Source: 2-12-FULL-60-25 sp003576745
GTDB lineage: Bacteria > Patescibacteriota > Patescibacteriia > 2-12-FULL-60-25
Direction of reading: 5' to 3'
DNA: 64,000 nt
NCBI GenBank assembly: GCA_030272835.1
Contig: SZOQ01000007.1
Location: 1 to 64,000, forward strand
Position 1 is the stretch's first letter. Every line of letters begins with the position of its first letter. The notes beneath the pieces were generated by a model. That model was given only the letters and a program-made list of their open reading frames with translations. It made no database searches and was not told the DNA's origin. Below, in pieces: positions 8,403-15,517 of the stretch. The position numbers and the translations under genes are program-made.

Positions 8403-9668
8403 ATGTCCGATACGGCGCTTCCGCCACAATCCCGAAAAACCGCGCATGCCATAATTTTCGCGGCAGTCGTGATTTTCGCTGCGTTCTCATTCCTCGGCTT
8501 TGCCGCCTACCGCTCCGGCGCTCGTGGCGCCCTGCCGGCGGAAAGCATCGGCGGCGGAAGCCAGAACCCCTCCCCTGCCGCCGAACCGGAGCCGAAACCA
8601 GAGAAGATTCGCCATGTCCCCATGCCCGACGAAGTCCGTGGCATCTACTGGACGGCGCAGACGGCGGGAGGTGAACGCGGTCAAGAATTGCTCGCCTATA
8701 TGAAACGATACGGACTGAATACGGCGGTGATTGATCTTAAAATGGACAATGGCGAACTTGCGTTCGATCCCCATTCGGATGCCATGAAAGCGACGGTGAT
8801 GGATGATCCTGTCATACGCGATCTGGATGCCCTCCTACACAAACTCGCTGATGAGGATATCTATCGCATTGCCCGCATCGCCGTCATGCGGGACGGCGCC
8901 TTTGCGAAGATTCATCCGGAGCTCGCCCTCAAACGCGCGGGAGGCGGCATCTGGAAGGACAATATCGGCTCAATATGGCTGGATCCTGCGGCAGATGAAC
9001 CCCGGCTCTACGGCATAGAGCTGGCACGGGAAGCGTATAAACGGGGCTTTGACGAAATACAATTTGATTATGTCCGTTTTCCCTCTGACGGGGCCATCGG
9101 CGCCATTCAGTATCCCATATGGAGCCAAACGACATCCACGAAAGTTCAAGTGATGCAAGACTTTTTTGCAGAGGTTGGCGGAACGCTCGCGCGGGAAGGC
9201 ATCCCCGTTTCCTTTGATGTATTCGGCATGACATTCATCTCCCTATCGGATTTCAATATCGGACAGCGGCTCGCGGACGTTTATCCATATGCCGATGCCA
9301 TTTCCCCAATGGCATACCCGTCGCATTATCCGAACATGTTCCGCGGATATCCAAATCCCTCGCTCGTCCCATACGAGATCGTGAAGCTGACACTGGATGA
9401 AGGCGCACGCATTATGGAAAACCTTTACGGCGTCCCGGAGGAAGAGAGCCGACCGAAATTCCGCCCCTGGCTGCAGGACTTCGACATCGGGGCCGTCTAT
9501 ACGCCTGAACGGATCGAGGCGCAAATTCGCGCGACGCGCGATGCCGGCGCATCCGGCTGGTTGCTGTGGAATGCGCGGAATGTGTACGAACCGGCAAACT
9601 ATCTCCCCCCGAAAGAAACTGAGATACGAAAACGCGACGAAGAGAAAAACGCTCCCATCCTCGAGTGA
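8403..9668 (+). CDS. Putative glycoside hydrolase (DUF4015 family), membrane anchored
   Basis: A 421-residue protein with an N-terminal membrane anchor (about residues 15-38), a Pro/Glu-rich linker and a (beta/alpha)8-like domain of the DUF4015 putative glycosyl hydrolase family. Marks are VRGIYWTAQTAGGERG, NTAVIDLKMDNGEL, GFDEIQFDYVRFPSDG, ISFDVFGM-like PVSFDVFGMTF and ISPMAYPSHY; acidic residues in the FDYVRFPSDG strand are the likely catalytic ones. It should act outside the cell on a polysaccharide not identified here. The start at 8403 has an AAGGA site; Met at 8388 is an alternative. The stop codon lies inside a bidirectional terminator. Confidence 0.85.
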   Translation: MSDTALPPQSRKTAHAIIFAAVVIFAAFSFLGFAAYRSGARGALPAESIGGGSQNPSPAAEPEPKPEKIRHVPMPDEVRGIYWTAQTAGGERGQELLAYMKRYGLNTAVIDLKMDNGELAFDPHSDAMKATVMDDPVIRDLDALLHKLADEDIYRIARIAVMRDGAFAKIHPELALKRAGGGIWKDNIGSIWLDPAADEPRLYGIELAREAYKRGFDEIQFDYVRFPSDGAIGAIQYPIWSQTTSTKVQVMQDFFAEVGGTLAREGIPVSFDVFGMTFISLSDFNIGQRLADVYPYADAISPMAYPSHYPNMFRGYPNPSLVPYEIVKLTLDEGARIMENLYGVPEEESRPKFRPWLQDFDIGAVYTPERIEAQIRATRDAGASGWLLWNARNVYEPANYLPPKETEIRKRDEEKNAPILE

Positions 9669-9681
9669 GGACGGGAGCGTT
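9648..9681. terminator. Bidirectional terminator overlapping a stop codon
   Basis: Long stem AACGCTCCC-A-TCCTC / GAGGA-C-GGGAGCGTT around loop GAGT, between convergent genes ending at 9668 and 9694. The TGA of the first gene lies in the hairpin loop. Confidence 0.85.
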
Positions 9682-9693
9682 GAAAGGCTACTG

Positions 9694-10797
9694 TCAGGTG
9701 GGTTCGGCGTCGATGTCATCTTCGACGCGGGCGAGGTAATCCTCGAGCCATATTTCGAGCACGCGTTTGCGCGAGGCGTCCAAGGACGACTTTCGGATCA
9801 TGTGCAAAATCCTGTTCCGCCGCGTGCGAGGCCTTCCGTTGTCGAAACGTTCATCCGCATGCAGATCGGCGACAACCGCGAATTGCCACGGCTCGCGGGC
9901 CATGGCGAGCGCCGTCTCCCATGGGAGATGTTCGATCGCCGCGGCATACCCTTTGTCGCCCTTGTCATCGTCCTCCGTGTCCCGATCGATCTGTTCCAGA
10001 AGAAACCGGTGGCGGTTGAGGGTTTCCGGCTTCATCGGAACGCATTCGGCGATATATCCGCGCCGGGCTCGTTCAATGAGCTCATGGAATGACGAAGGGA
10101 TGGATCGCACATCCGGCTCTCGCGGCCGTTCCAGGGAGTCGCTGCAGCGCTGTAACCGCTTCATGCGGACTCGGAGAACGGCGGGACGGTTCGATTGGAT
10201 CACCTCTGCGCGGATCGCGACGATGGTCGTTCGAATCCCGGAGATATCGCCGTTTCTCCCGATGAGAACTTCACGCGTATAGATTGCGCCAACCGCTTTT
10301 CTCCCGACTCGGATACACGCGGAAGGCGCATCAGCATCGTTTTGCGGGTACCGCGGAAGTCTTCTGCCGGGCAACGCATGTTCCCATGCGGCATAGCAAT
10401 CTTTTTCAGATCGGAGGAATGGAAGGCACCATCGCGGAATTTCTTGGCTCTCGCCGGAGGACATGCGGCTGAATTGCCCCTTCCCTTCCCGAAACAGACA
10501 AACGTGGTATCTCCGTTTCAAGGAGGCGGGCTCGATCCGAACGGACAGCGGCAACGGCCGACGCAGAAATTCCGTATTCCGCGCCAGCATGTCGGAGCAC
10601 GTCATGTTCCTGAATCGTTTTTCCGGCCGCTGGACATAGCATCTGCCGCGGCCGCCATGCACAACAAGGAGCGGATGCTCCAAGAGTTCATTGGGCAGGC
10701 GGCGGCAATACAGAAATGCTTGCGCTTCGGATTCGAAGGCCAACGCGGGAATCACGAGGCTCGTGGATCGTGCATTGGCAACGAGCTGGAGTTCCAT
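9694..10797 (-). CDS. Hypothetical basic protein
   Basis: A 367-residue cytoplasmic protein, rich in Arg throughout, with no membrane helix or signal peptide. I recognise no family or catalytic motif. The C-terminal third has helical, charged stretches (FLLEQIDRDTEDDDKGDKGY; RKRVLEIWLEDYLARVEDD). The start at 10797 follows a GAGGTG ribosome site; a GTG nine bases upstream is less likely because it lies in that site. It has its own promoter (10855-10883) and ends in the shared hairpin at 9648-9681. The neighbour upstream encodes a P-loop NTPase on the same strand, with a terminator between them. Confidence 0.7.
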   Translation of the reverse strand: MELQLVANARSTSLVIPALAFESEAQAFLYCRRLPNELLEHPLLVVHGGRGRCYVQRPEKRFRNMTCSDMLARNTEFLRRPLPLSVRIEPASLKRRYHVCLFREGKGQFSRMSSGESQEIPRWCLPFLRSEKDCYAAWEHALPGRRLPRYPQNDADAPSACIRVGRKAVGAIYTREVLIGRNGDISGIRTTIVAIRAEVIQSNRPAVLRVRMKRLQRCSDSLERPREPDVRSIPSSFHELIERARRGYIAECVPMKPETLNRHRFLLEQIDRDTEDDDKGDKGYAAAIEHLPWETALAMAREPWQFAVVADLHADERFDNGRPRTRRNRILHMIRKSSLDASRKRVLEIWLEDYLARVEDDIDAEPT

Positions 10798-10854
10798 GAT
10801 ATTCACCTCGTCTCATATAGATGCTCTGAATATGGAAAGGCCGACTGACATGCC

Positions 10855-10883
10855 ACGATAAAAAATTTCTCGCCTTCTGTCAA
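10855..10883 (-). promoter_or_regulatory. Sigma-70-type promoter for the 10797 gene
   Basis: On the minus strand: TTGACA, 17-base spacer, TATCGT. It lies about 60 bases before the ATG and just after the preceding gene's terminator. Confidence 0.65.
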
Positions 10884-10896
10884 GAAGGGCATACAA

Positions 10897-10925
10897 AAAG
10901 GAGCTCCCGAATGGAAACTCCTTTG
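10897..10925 (-). terminator. Terminator of the P-loop NTPase gene
   Basis: AAAGGAG / CTCCTTT stem with T-run on the minus strand, about 25 bases past the stop at 10949. Confidence 0.65.
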
Positions 10926-10948
10926 TTTCGATGGGGCGGAGGCGTGTG

Positions 10949-11653
10949 TTACCCTACCTTTGACCCCGAGAGGGCTCCTTCAGATGAACGCGAGCCCGGT
11001 ACCGCCTTCTGTGTAGTAAGCGGTATCTCCCTCAAAAACGTGCGAATGGCGACGATGACAGCCTTTTTCTTTTCATCCCAATCCTGACTGTACGGGATGA
11101 AAAGGAAACGCGAGTGGTCCTGCCACAGCGCGCCGAGACCATGGGCCCGCTCTACCGCTATGGGGAATGCGGAGGGTCGGTATTCTTTCTGTTCTGCGCG
11201 CTGATTGTATGTTTCTTTTCCCGCCTGTTCGTGATACAGGACGAGATCGTATCGGCGGTATTCGCGATCCCTTGTCGTTCCGCAGAGCCTTCCCCATTCC
11301 TCATACCCGCCGGGCAGGTATACGGCTCCACATAAGGTTCCGCGATCAAGGACGACCGCCCGCTGTCCCCGACGAAAGGCCGTGATGTCTGCCAGGCTCT
11401 CGCACTCTTTTTGAATGCGGAAGAGGCGATACTGGAATTCACGGATCTCGTCGGCATCCTCCACATTCGGACGTATCCCCATGTATTCCCGCAACAGCGA
11501 GGATACCTCCGGGACACAGAGCACTTCGGTGCCAAAGTGGCGCCGGAGCTCTTCCATCATCTCGCTCTTTCCGGAGCACTGACCTCCCGCGAGGAGGATA
11601 CGCGGAACGTATTGTTGCTCCGGACTACTGGTGTTGCCTGTCTCTGAATGCAT
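10949..11653 (-). CDS. AAA_28-like P-loop ATPase/kinase
   Basis: A 234-residue soluble protein with a Walker A motif ILLAGGQCSGKSEMMEEL near residues 19-36 and a later Asp-containing strand (RRGQRAVVLDRGTLCGAVYLPGG) typical of the AAA_28 / NadR-kinase-like group. These proteins are predicted nucleotide-dependent kinases or NTPases whose substrates are mostly unknown. The DLVLYHEQA strand and the Arg-rich lid fit a kinase-like fold. It is monocistronic, with a TTGACA promoter at 11697-11724 and a terminator at 10897-10925. A shorter start is possible, but the first Met leaves only a short tail before the P-loop. Confidence 0.8.
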   Translation of the reverse strand: MHSETGNTSSPEQQYVPRILLAGGQCSGKSEMMEELRRHFGTEVLCVPEVSSLLREYMGIRPNVEDADEIREFQYRLFRIQKECESLADITAFRRGQRAVVLDRGTLCGAVYLPGGYEEWGRLCGTTRDREYRRYDLVLYHEQAGKETYNQRAEQKEYRPSAFPIAVERAHGLGALWQDHSRFLFIPYSQDWDEKKKAVIVAIRTFLREIPLTTQKAVPGSRSSEGALSGSKVG

Positions 11654-11696
11654 CCCTCATGCCTTCCTGTGTTGTACGGACAATGCACCTTAGGCG

Positions 11697-11724
11697 ACCA
11701 TAGCAGTCTTATTCGTCTTGTCAA
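11697..11724 (-). promoter_or_regulatory. Promoter for the P-loop NTPase gene
   Basis: Minus strand: TTGACA, 16-base spacer, TATGGT; about 45 bases before the start codon. Confidence 0.55.
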
Positions 11725-11754
11725 CAGTCGTGGAAAATCGGTGTGCGGAACGTG

Positions 11755-11866
11755 AAAATAGGTTTCGAGGTTGCGTTCGTAAGTCCGTAGGTCTGTAGAT
11801 CTGTAAGTCCGTAGGTCGTGTGGCATGGGTCGTGCGATCGAAACCTGTAACCACTCACCACGAACC
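11755..11866 (-). repeat. Intergenic repeat family, copy 4 (reverse)
   Basis: Reverse copy; its reverse complement reads GGTTCGTGGTGAGTGGTTAC, then octamers ACCTACGG, ACTTACAG, ATCTACAG, ACCTACGG, ACTTACGA. It mirrors copy 5 at 13886, and the two bracket the three membrane-protein genes at 11882-13880. Confidence 0.8.
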
Positions 11867-11869
11867 TGC

Positions 11870-11875
11870 TATACT
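11870..11875 (+). promoter_or_regulatory. Extended -10 box for the leader peptide/membrane gene
   Basis: TGCTATACT; the hexamer ends six bases before ATG 11882, so the transcript should start at the leader ORF's first base. Confidence 0.6.
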
Positions 11876-11881
11876 CGAACA

Positions 11882-11923
11882 ATGAACAGAGGAATATACG
11901 AAACAAAAAGAAGTCACATATGA
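11882..11923 (+). CDS. 13-residue leaderless upstream ORF coupled to the next gene
   Basis: ATG at 11882 encodes MNRGIYETKRSHI and stops at a TGA that overlaps the next gene's ATG (ATGA, 11920-11923). The -10 box six bases upstream implies a leaderless transcript. Such a short coupled ORF could deliver ribosomes to a gene that has only a weak ribosome site. No repeat of regulatory codons is visible, so I see no sign of attenuation. Translation is inferred. Confidence 0.5.
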   Translation: MNRGIYETKRSHI

Positions 11924-12723
11924 CGACACACGCGACGTTCACATACGTTATGACCTATGTCCGCATCGTCTTCATCATGGTGCTTAGTATGCTCTTCGTT
12001 TTTGTCATTCCGTTTTTGGGTCTGGAAGCGCGCGATGTCCTTCTGGAAAATGTCGTGCATATGGGCATTCTGTATGCCATCATCGTCGGTTTTCTCATGT
12101 CTATCGCCATCCAGCGAAAACAGACGTTGGATCATGATATTTCCTTGGAACTGAACAAAATCCGTCGCATGTACCATCTCGGACTCCATCTCGCCCGCGA
12201 GGAATCGAGGCTCGAACCGTGGTTTACCGAACTCAAAGAACATTTGCATGCGTATCTCGGCATGTTTCGGGAAGTCAGTTTTCAGGTATATGAGCGCGGA
12301 AGCGACCTTTTTCGGAGCGTTACGTATACCGTGTACCGGCTCCCCGCCGATCATACGCCATACAATCGCGAACTCTATCTTTCCCTGCTGGATGCTACCG
12401 CGACCGTTACAGAGGCGCGCGAAGACATCCGATCAAAAAAGGACCAGACCATCGGCTATTTTCAGTGGCTCGTCATTCTCGTCGTAACGCTGACCTTTAG
12501 CTGGCTGATTACCTCCGCGGTCCCCCCGAGCCCGAATGCGCGCATTGTGGCGGCCATCATTGTATTTAATTTATTCCTCGTGCTCGATCTGCTCTACGAA
12601 TACGATCGATTCAACGATAAAAAGCTCCGGTATATCGCTGACAAGTACGCGACGAATCTCGATCATCTCGAGGAACTGCGCCCGTCGTCCCGTGCGCAAG
12701 GGAAGAAAAAGGGCGGAAGGTAA
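11920..12723 (+). CDS. Membrane protein with bestrophin-like/DUF4239-like layout
   Basis: A 267-residue protein with two N-terminal helices (about 9-32 and 47-65), a long cytoplasmic, partly coiled-coil region (IQRKQTLDHDISLELNKIRR onward) and two more helices at about 186-206 and 209-230. It ends in a Lys/Arg-rich tail (KKKGGR). The layout of two helices, helical domain and two helices resembles DUF4239 (bestrophin-like) proteins; the match is by pattern only. It is coupled to a 13-residue upstream ORF. A possible ion-channel role is inference. Confidence 0.65.
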   Translation: MTTHATFTYVMTYVRIVFIMVLSMLFVFVIPFLGLEARDVLLENVVHMGILYAIIVGFLMSIAIQRKQTLDHDISLELNKIRRMYHLGLHLAREESRLEPWFTELKEHLHAYLGMFREVSFQVYERGSDLFRSVTYTVYRLPADHTPYNRELYLSLLDATATVTEAREDIRSKKDQTIGYFQWLVILVVTLTFSWLITSAVPPSPNARIVAAIIVFNLFLVLDLLYEYDRFNDKKLRYIADKYATNLDHLEELRPSSRAQGKKKGGR

Positions 12724-12801
12724 GGTTTTGAGAACATGGGTGAGAAAATTTCCCGTGTTCTCGGGATAAAAACATGCTATCCTGAACACACCTCCACATG
12801 T

Positions 12802-13428
12802 ATGGCCTCTGAATTGCAGTATTTCGTTAAAGAATCCCTGGAACGAGGGCAGTCGCGAAAGAGCGTCAAAGACGTTCTGCGGAAAGCCGGTTGGCCTCTT
12901 GATGAAATCTCCACGGCGCTGGATGCCTATGCCGAAGTGGATTTTCCCGTGCCTGTCCCGAGACGCAAACCTTATTTGTCCGCGCGCGAGGCATTCATGT
13001 ATTTGGTCATGTTTCTTACTCTGTATATCAGCGCCATCAGCTTCGGCACGCTCCTCTTCCAATTTATCAATAAATGGTATCCGGACCCCCTGCTCTACCT
13101 TACGCCGAATATCAGCGCCATCCGTGAAGCGGCCTCATCGCTCATTATCGCCTATCCCGTGTTTCTCTTTGTCGCCCTCCGGCTGGAACGCGCCATCCGC
13201 AAGGATCCGGAAAAACGCACATCGAAGATCCGAAAATGGCTCACGTATGTCACGCTCTTCATTGCCGCCGGTGTCATTATCGGCGACCTCATTACCCTTG
13301 TCTCGAATTTGCTGCGAGGCGATCTCACCACGCCATTCGTTTTGAAAGTCCTCGTTGTCGGCGCCATCGCCGGAACGATTTTCGGATATTACCTTCTTGA
13401 TCTCCGTACGGAGGAAAAACCCGTATGA
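12802..13428 (+). CDS. DUF5671-type membrane protein
   Basis: A 208-residue protein. The N-terminal 40 residues form a small helical domain (LQYFVKESLERGQSRKSVKDVL), followed by four predicted helices beginning with SAREAFMYLVMFLTLYISAI and FGTLLFQFINKWYPDP. The SAREAF-YL-MF-TLYISA signature is typical of DUF5671 proteins, common in CPR genomes and of unknown function. A TGCTATCCT box lies 18 bases before the ATG. Its end overlaps the next gene by four bases (ATGA), so the two should be co-translated. Confidence 0.82.
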   Translation: MASELQYFVKESLERGQSRKSVKDVLRKAGWPLDEISTALDAYAEVDFPVPVPRRKPYLSAREAFMYLVMFLTLYISAISFGTLLFQFINKWYPDPLLYLTPNISAIREAASSLIIAYPVFLFVALRLERAIRKDPEKRTSKIRKWLTYVTLFIAAGVIIGDLITLVSNLLRGDLTTPFVLKVLVVGAIAGTIFGYYLLDLRTEEKPV

Positions 13429-13880
13429 AACTCGCCACCAAACGTGTGTTCGTCATAGTTCTGACCGTCCTTGTTTCCGCCGCCCTGGCGTATGGCATAT
13501 ACCTTGCCGGATCTCCGGGACAGGAACGTCTGCACAGACTGGATGAACAGCGCGTTTCACATCTCCAGCAGATCGCATCCAGCGTTGATTCCTTTTACAC
13601 GCAAGAAGCCCGACTCCCCTCTTCGCTGGACGAGCTTCGCACAAGCCGCTTCACATATCTTACCTCCGTCGCAGACCCGGAAACGGACATACCGTATGAA
13701 TACCGCATGACGGCCGACAAAGCCTATGAGCTTTGCGCCGTTTTCAATCTTCCAACGCCCGACATGCCAAAGGATTATGGTCCGACGCCGGATTTTTGGA
13801 GGCACGAAGCGGGACGGATGTGTTATGTTTTTGACGTTCGCACGCTCGACGTGCTGAAGCCGGCACTTCCCGTGCGCTAA
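13425..13880 (+). CDS. Small secreted/anchored protein partner of the DUF5671 protein
   Basis: A 151-residue protein with an N-terminal signal anchor (about 8-28, FVIVLTVLVSAALAYGIYLA) and a small soluble outer domain with two Cys (CAVF and MCYVFD) that could pair. The segment SVDSFYTQEARLPSSLDEL resembles the region after the helix in pilin/pseudopilin-like small proteins, but no prepilin cleavage site is seen. It starts inside the stop of the DUF5671 gene (ATGA), so the two very likely act together. Function is unknown. Confidence 0.7.
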   Translation: MKLATKRVFVIVLTVLVSAALAYGIYLAGSPGQERLHRLDEQRVSHLQQIASSVDSFYTQEARLPSSLDELRTSRFTYLTSVADPETDIPYEYRMTADKAYELCAVFNLPTPDMPKDYGPTPDFWRHEAGRMCYVFDVRTLDVLKPALPVR

Positions 13881-13885
13881 TGTGC

Positions 13886-14030
13886 TGTTGGTAATTCAAC
13901 AAGGGGAACACGTGAATGGTTCGTGGTGAGTGGTTACGGGTTTCGAGCGCACGACACATGCCTCACGACCTACGGACTTACGAACCTACGGACCCGTTCG
14001 GGTTATTGGTTTCGGGCGCACGGCTTATGG
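13886..14030 (+). repeat. Intergenic repeat family, copy 5 (forward)
   Basis: Starts GGTAATTCAACAAGGGGAAC and contains GGTTCGTGGTGAGTGGTTAC and octamers ACCTACGG, ACTTACGA, ACCTACGG before CCCGTTCGGG. It is nearly the mirror of copy 4. Confidence 0.85.
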
Positions 14031-14038
14031 CCGCCTGA

Positions 14039-14044
14039 TATACT
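14039..14044 (+). promoter_or_regulatory. Extended -10 box (leaderless) for cls
   Basis: TGATATACT with the hexamer ending six bases (GTAGGT) before the ATG at 14051; transcription should start at the initiation codon. Confidence 0.65.
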
Positions 14045-14050
14045 GTAGGT

Positions 14051-15484
14051 ATGGATATTTTCCTCTGGGCGGCGACGCACGCGGGAACGGCAGCGGCAAT
14101 TCTCTTTATCCTCAACCTCTGTTTTGTCGGAGTCGTTTTGTTGCTGGAAAATCGCGAACCGGAAAAATCCATCGGGTGGCTCTTGGCGCTTATCGCTTTT
14201 CCGATTATCGGTTTCATCCTCTACCTATTCTTCGGCCATAATTGGCATAAACAAACATACCAGGATCGACGGCTCGTGCATTACGCCATGAATGAACGCA
14301 AGCGCATGGCAGAGGAAGATGCCGGGCAAGTATCCGATCCTCAGGCTGCCGCTTTCCATTACTTCGCAACGAACGCGTCGGGTTTTCGACTGACCAAGGG
14401 CAATGCGGTCCGCATTCTCACGGACGCTCATGAAAAATATGCAAGGATGTTCGCGGAACTTCGCAAAGCAAAAACAAGCATCGATGTGGAGTATTTTATT
14501 TTCCGTTATGACCGTACAGGGCTAGAGATGATCAATATTTTAAAACAAAAAGCGAAAGAGGGCGTTCGCGTTCGATTTCTCGTTGACGGAATGGGTAGTT
14601 TGGGATTCGGTCGAAAAGCGTTTTCGGATATGCGCGCCGCCGGCATTCAGGCGCATTACTTTGCCCCGTTGATTACGATTTTCTTTTTTTTCAAGGCGAA
14701 TTATCGCGATCACAGAAAAATCGTCGTGATCGACAATGAAATTGCGTACACGGGCGGCATCAATATTGGCAATGAGTATCTCGGCGAAAGCCGAAAAGGA
14801 TTTTGGCGCGACACCTCACTGGAACTTCGCGGACCATGCGTCAGGCAATTTGCCGAATTATTCCAGGAAGCATGGGGCAGAACCGTCGGTTCTTCGGCAA
14901 AGCCGGATCTTCCGCGCCCAAAGCATCAACCGGAACAGGAAACGGTTAGCGTCATTCCCAGCGGCCCGGATACAGACTGGCTTGCTATCCATCAGCTCTA
15001 CCTTGCCATGATCCACGGCGCAAGAACGCGCATACGCATTCAGACGCCGTATTTTATTCCGGACGAAAGCATTCATGCCGCCCTGTTAAATGCGGCGTTG
15101 CGCGGCGTGGATGTGCAAATTATGCTCCCCAGAAATCCCGATTATGCCTATCTCCGCTGGGTTGCGAATACGTATCTCGAAGAAATTCTGCGGGCGGGAG
15201 GGCGCGTATTCGAATACGTGAACGGGTTCCTCCATCCGAAAGTTATTCTCGTGGATGATCGGATTGCCACGATCGGCACCTGCAACATCGACATACGCAG
15301 TTTTCGCCTCGACTTTGAAGTGAACATCCTGACAAGCGGGTCAAAAACCGTAAGGCATTTGTTGGAAGATTTCGAGCACGACCTCGGGAACTGCGAAGAA
15401 ATCGACTATCTCGAATTCATCGACCGGCCTCTCGGCAAGCGCATAAAGGAATCCGTCGCCCGCCTCATCGCGCCTCTGCTGTAG
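14051..15484 (+). CDS. cls: Cardiolipin synthase (phospholipase D family)
   Basis: A 477-residue enzyme that joins two phosphatidylglycerol molecules to give cardiolipin and glycerol. Two N-terminal membrane helices (about 7-29 and 38-58, with the typical PIIGFILYLFFGHN) precede two PLD domains carrying HKD motifs HRKIVVID and HPKVILVDD, each followed by the Gly/Asn segment (YTGGINIGNEYL; IGTCNIDIRSF). Length and architecture match bacterial Cls. It has a leaderless-type promoter and is followed after 33 bases by an MGDG-synthase-like gene with its own -10 box. Confidence 0.96.
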   Translation: MDIFLWAATHAGTAAAILFILNLCFVGVVLLLENREPEKSIGWLLALIAFPIIGFILYLFFGHNWHKQTYQDRRLVHYAMNERKRMAEEDAGQVSDPQAAAFHYFATNASGFRLTKGNAVRILTDAHEKYARMFAELRKAKTSIDVEYFIFRYDRTGLEMINILKQKAKEGVRVRFLVDGMGSLGFGRKAFSDMRAAGIQAHYFAPLITIFFFFKANYRDHRKIVVIDNEIAYTGGINIGNEYLGESRKGFWRDTSLELRGPCVRQFAELFQEAWGRTVGSSAKPDLPRPKHQPEQETVSVIPSGPDTDWLAIHQLYLAMIHGARTRIRIQTPYFIPDESIHAALLNAALRGVDVQIMLPRNPDYAYLRWVANTYLEEILRAGGRVFEYVNGFLHPKVILVDDRIATIGTCNIDIRSFRLDFEVNILTSGSKTVRHLLEDFEHDLGNCEEIDYLEFIDRPLGKRIKESVARLIAPLL

Positions 15485-15502
15485 AAACAAAAGGAAACAT
15501 GG

Positions 15503-15508
15503 TATTCT
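15503..15508 (+). promoter_or_regulatory. Extended -10 box for the 15518 gene
   Basis: TGGTATTCT ends nine bases before ATG 15518; a second TATACT overlaps it closer to the start. It fits a transcript starting at or just before the ATG. Confidence 0.5.
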
Positions 15509-15517
15509 GTATACTCT

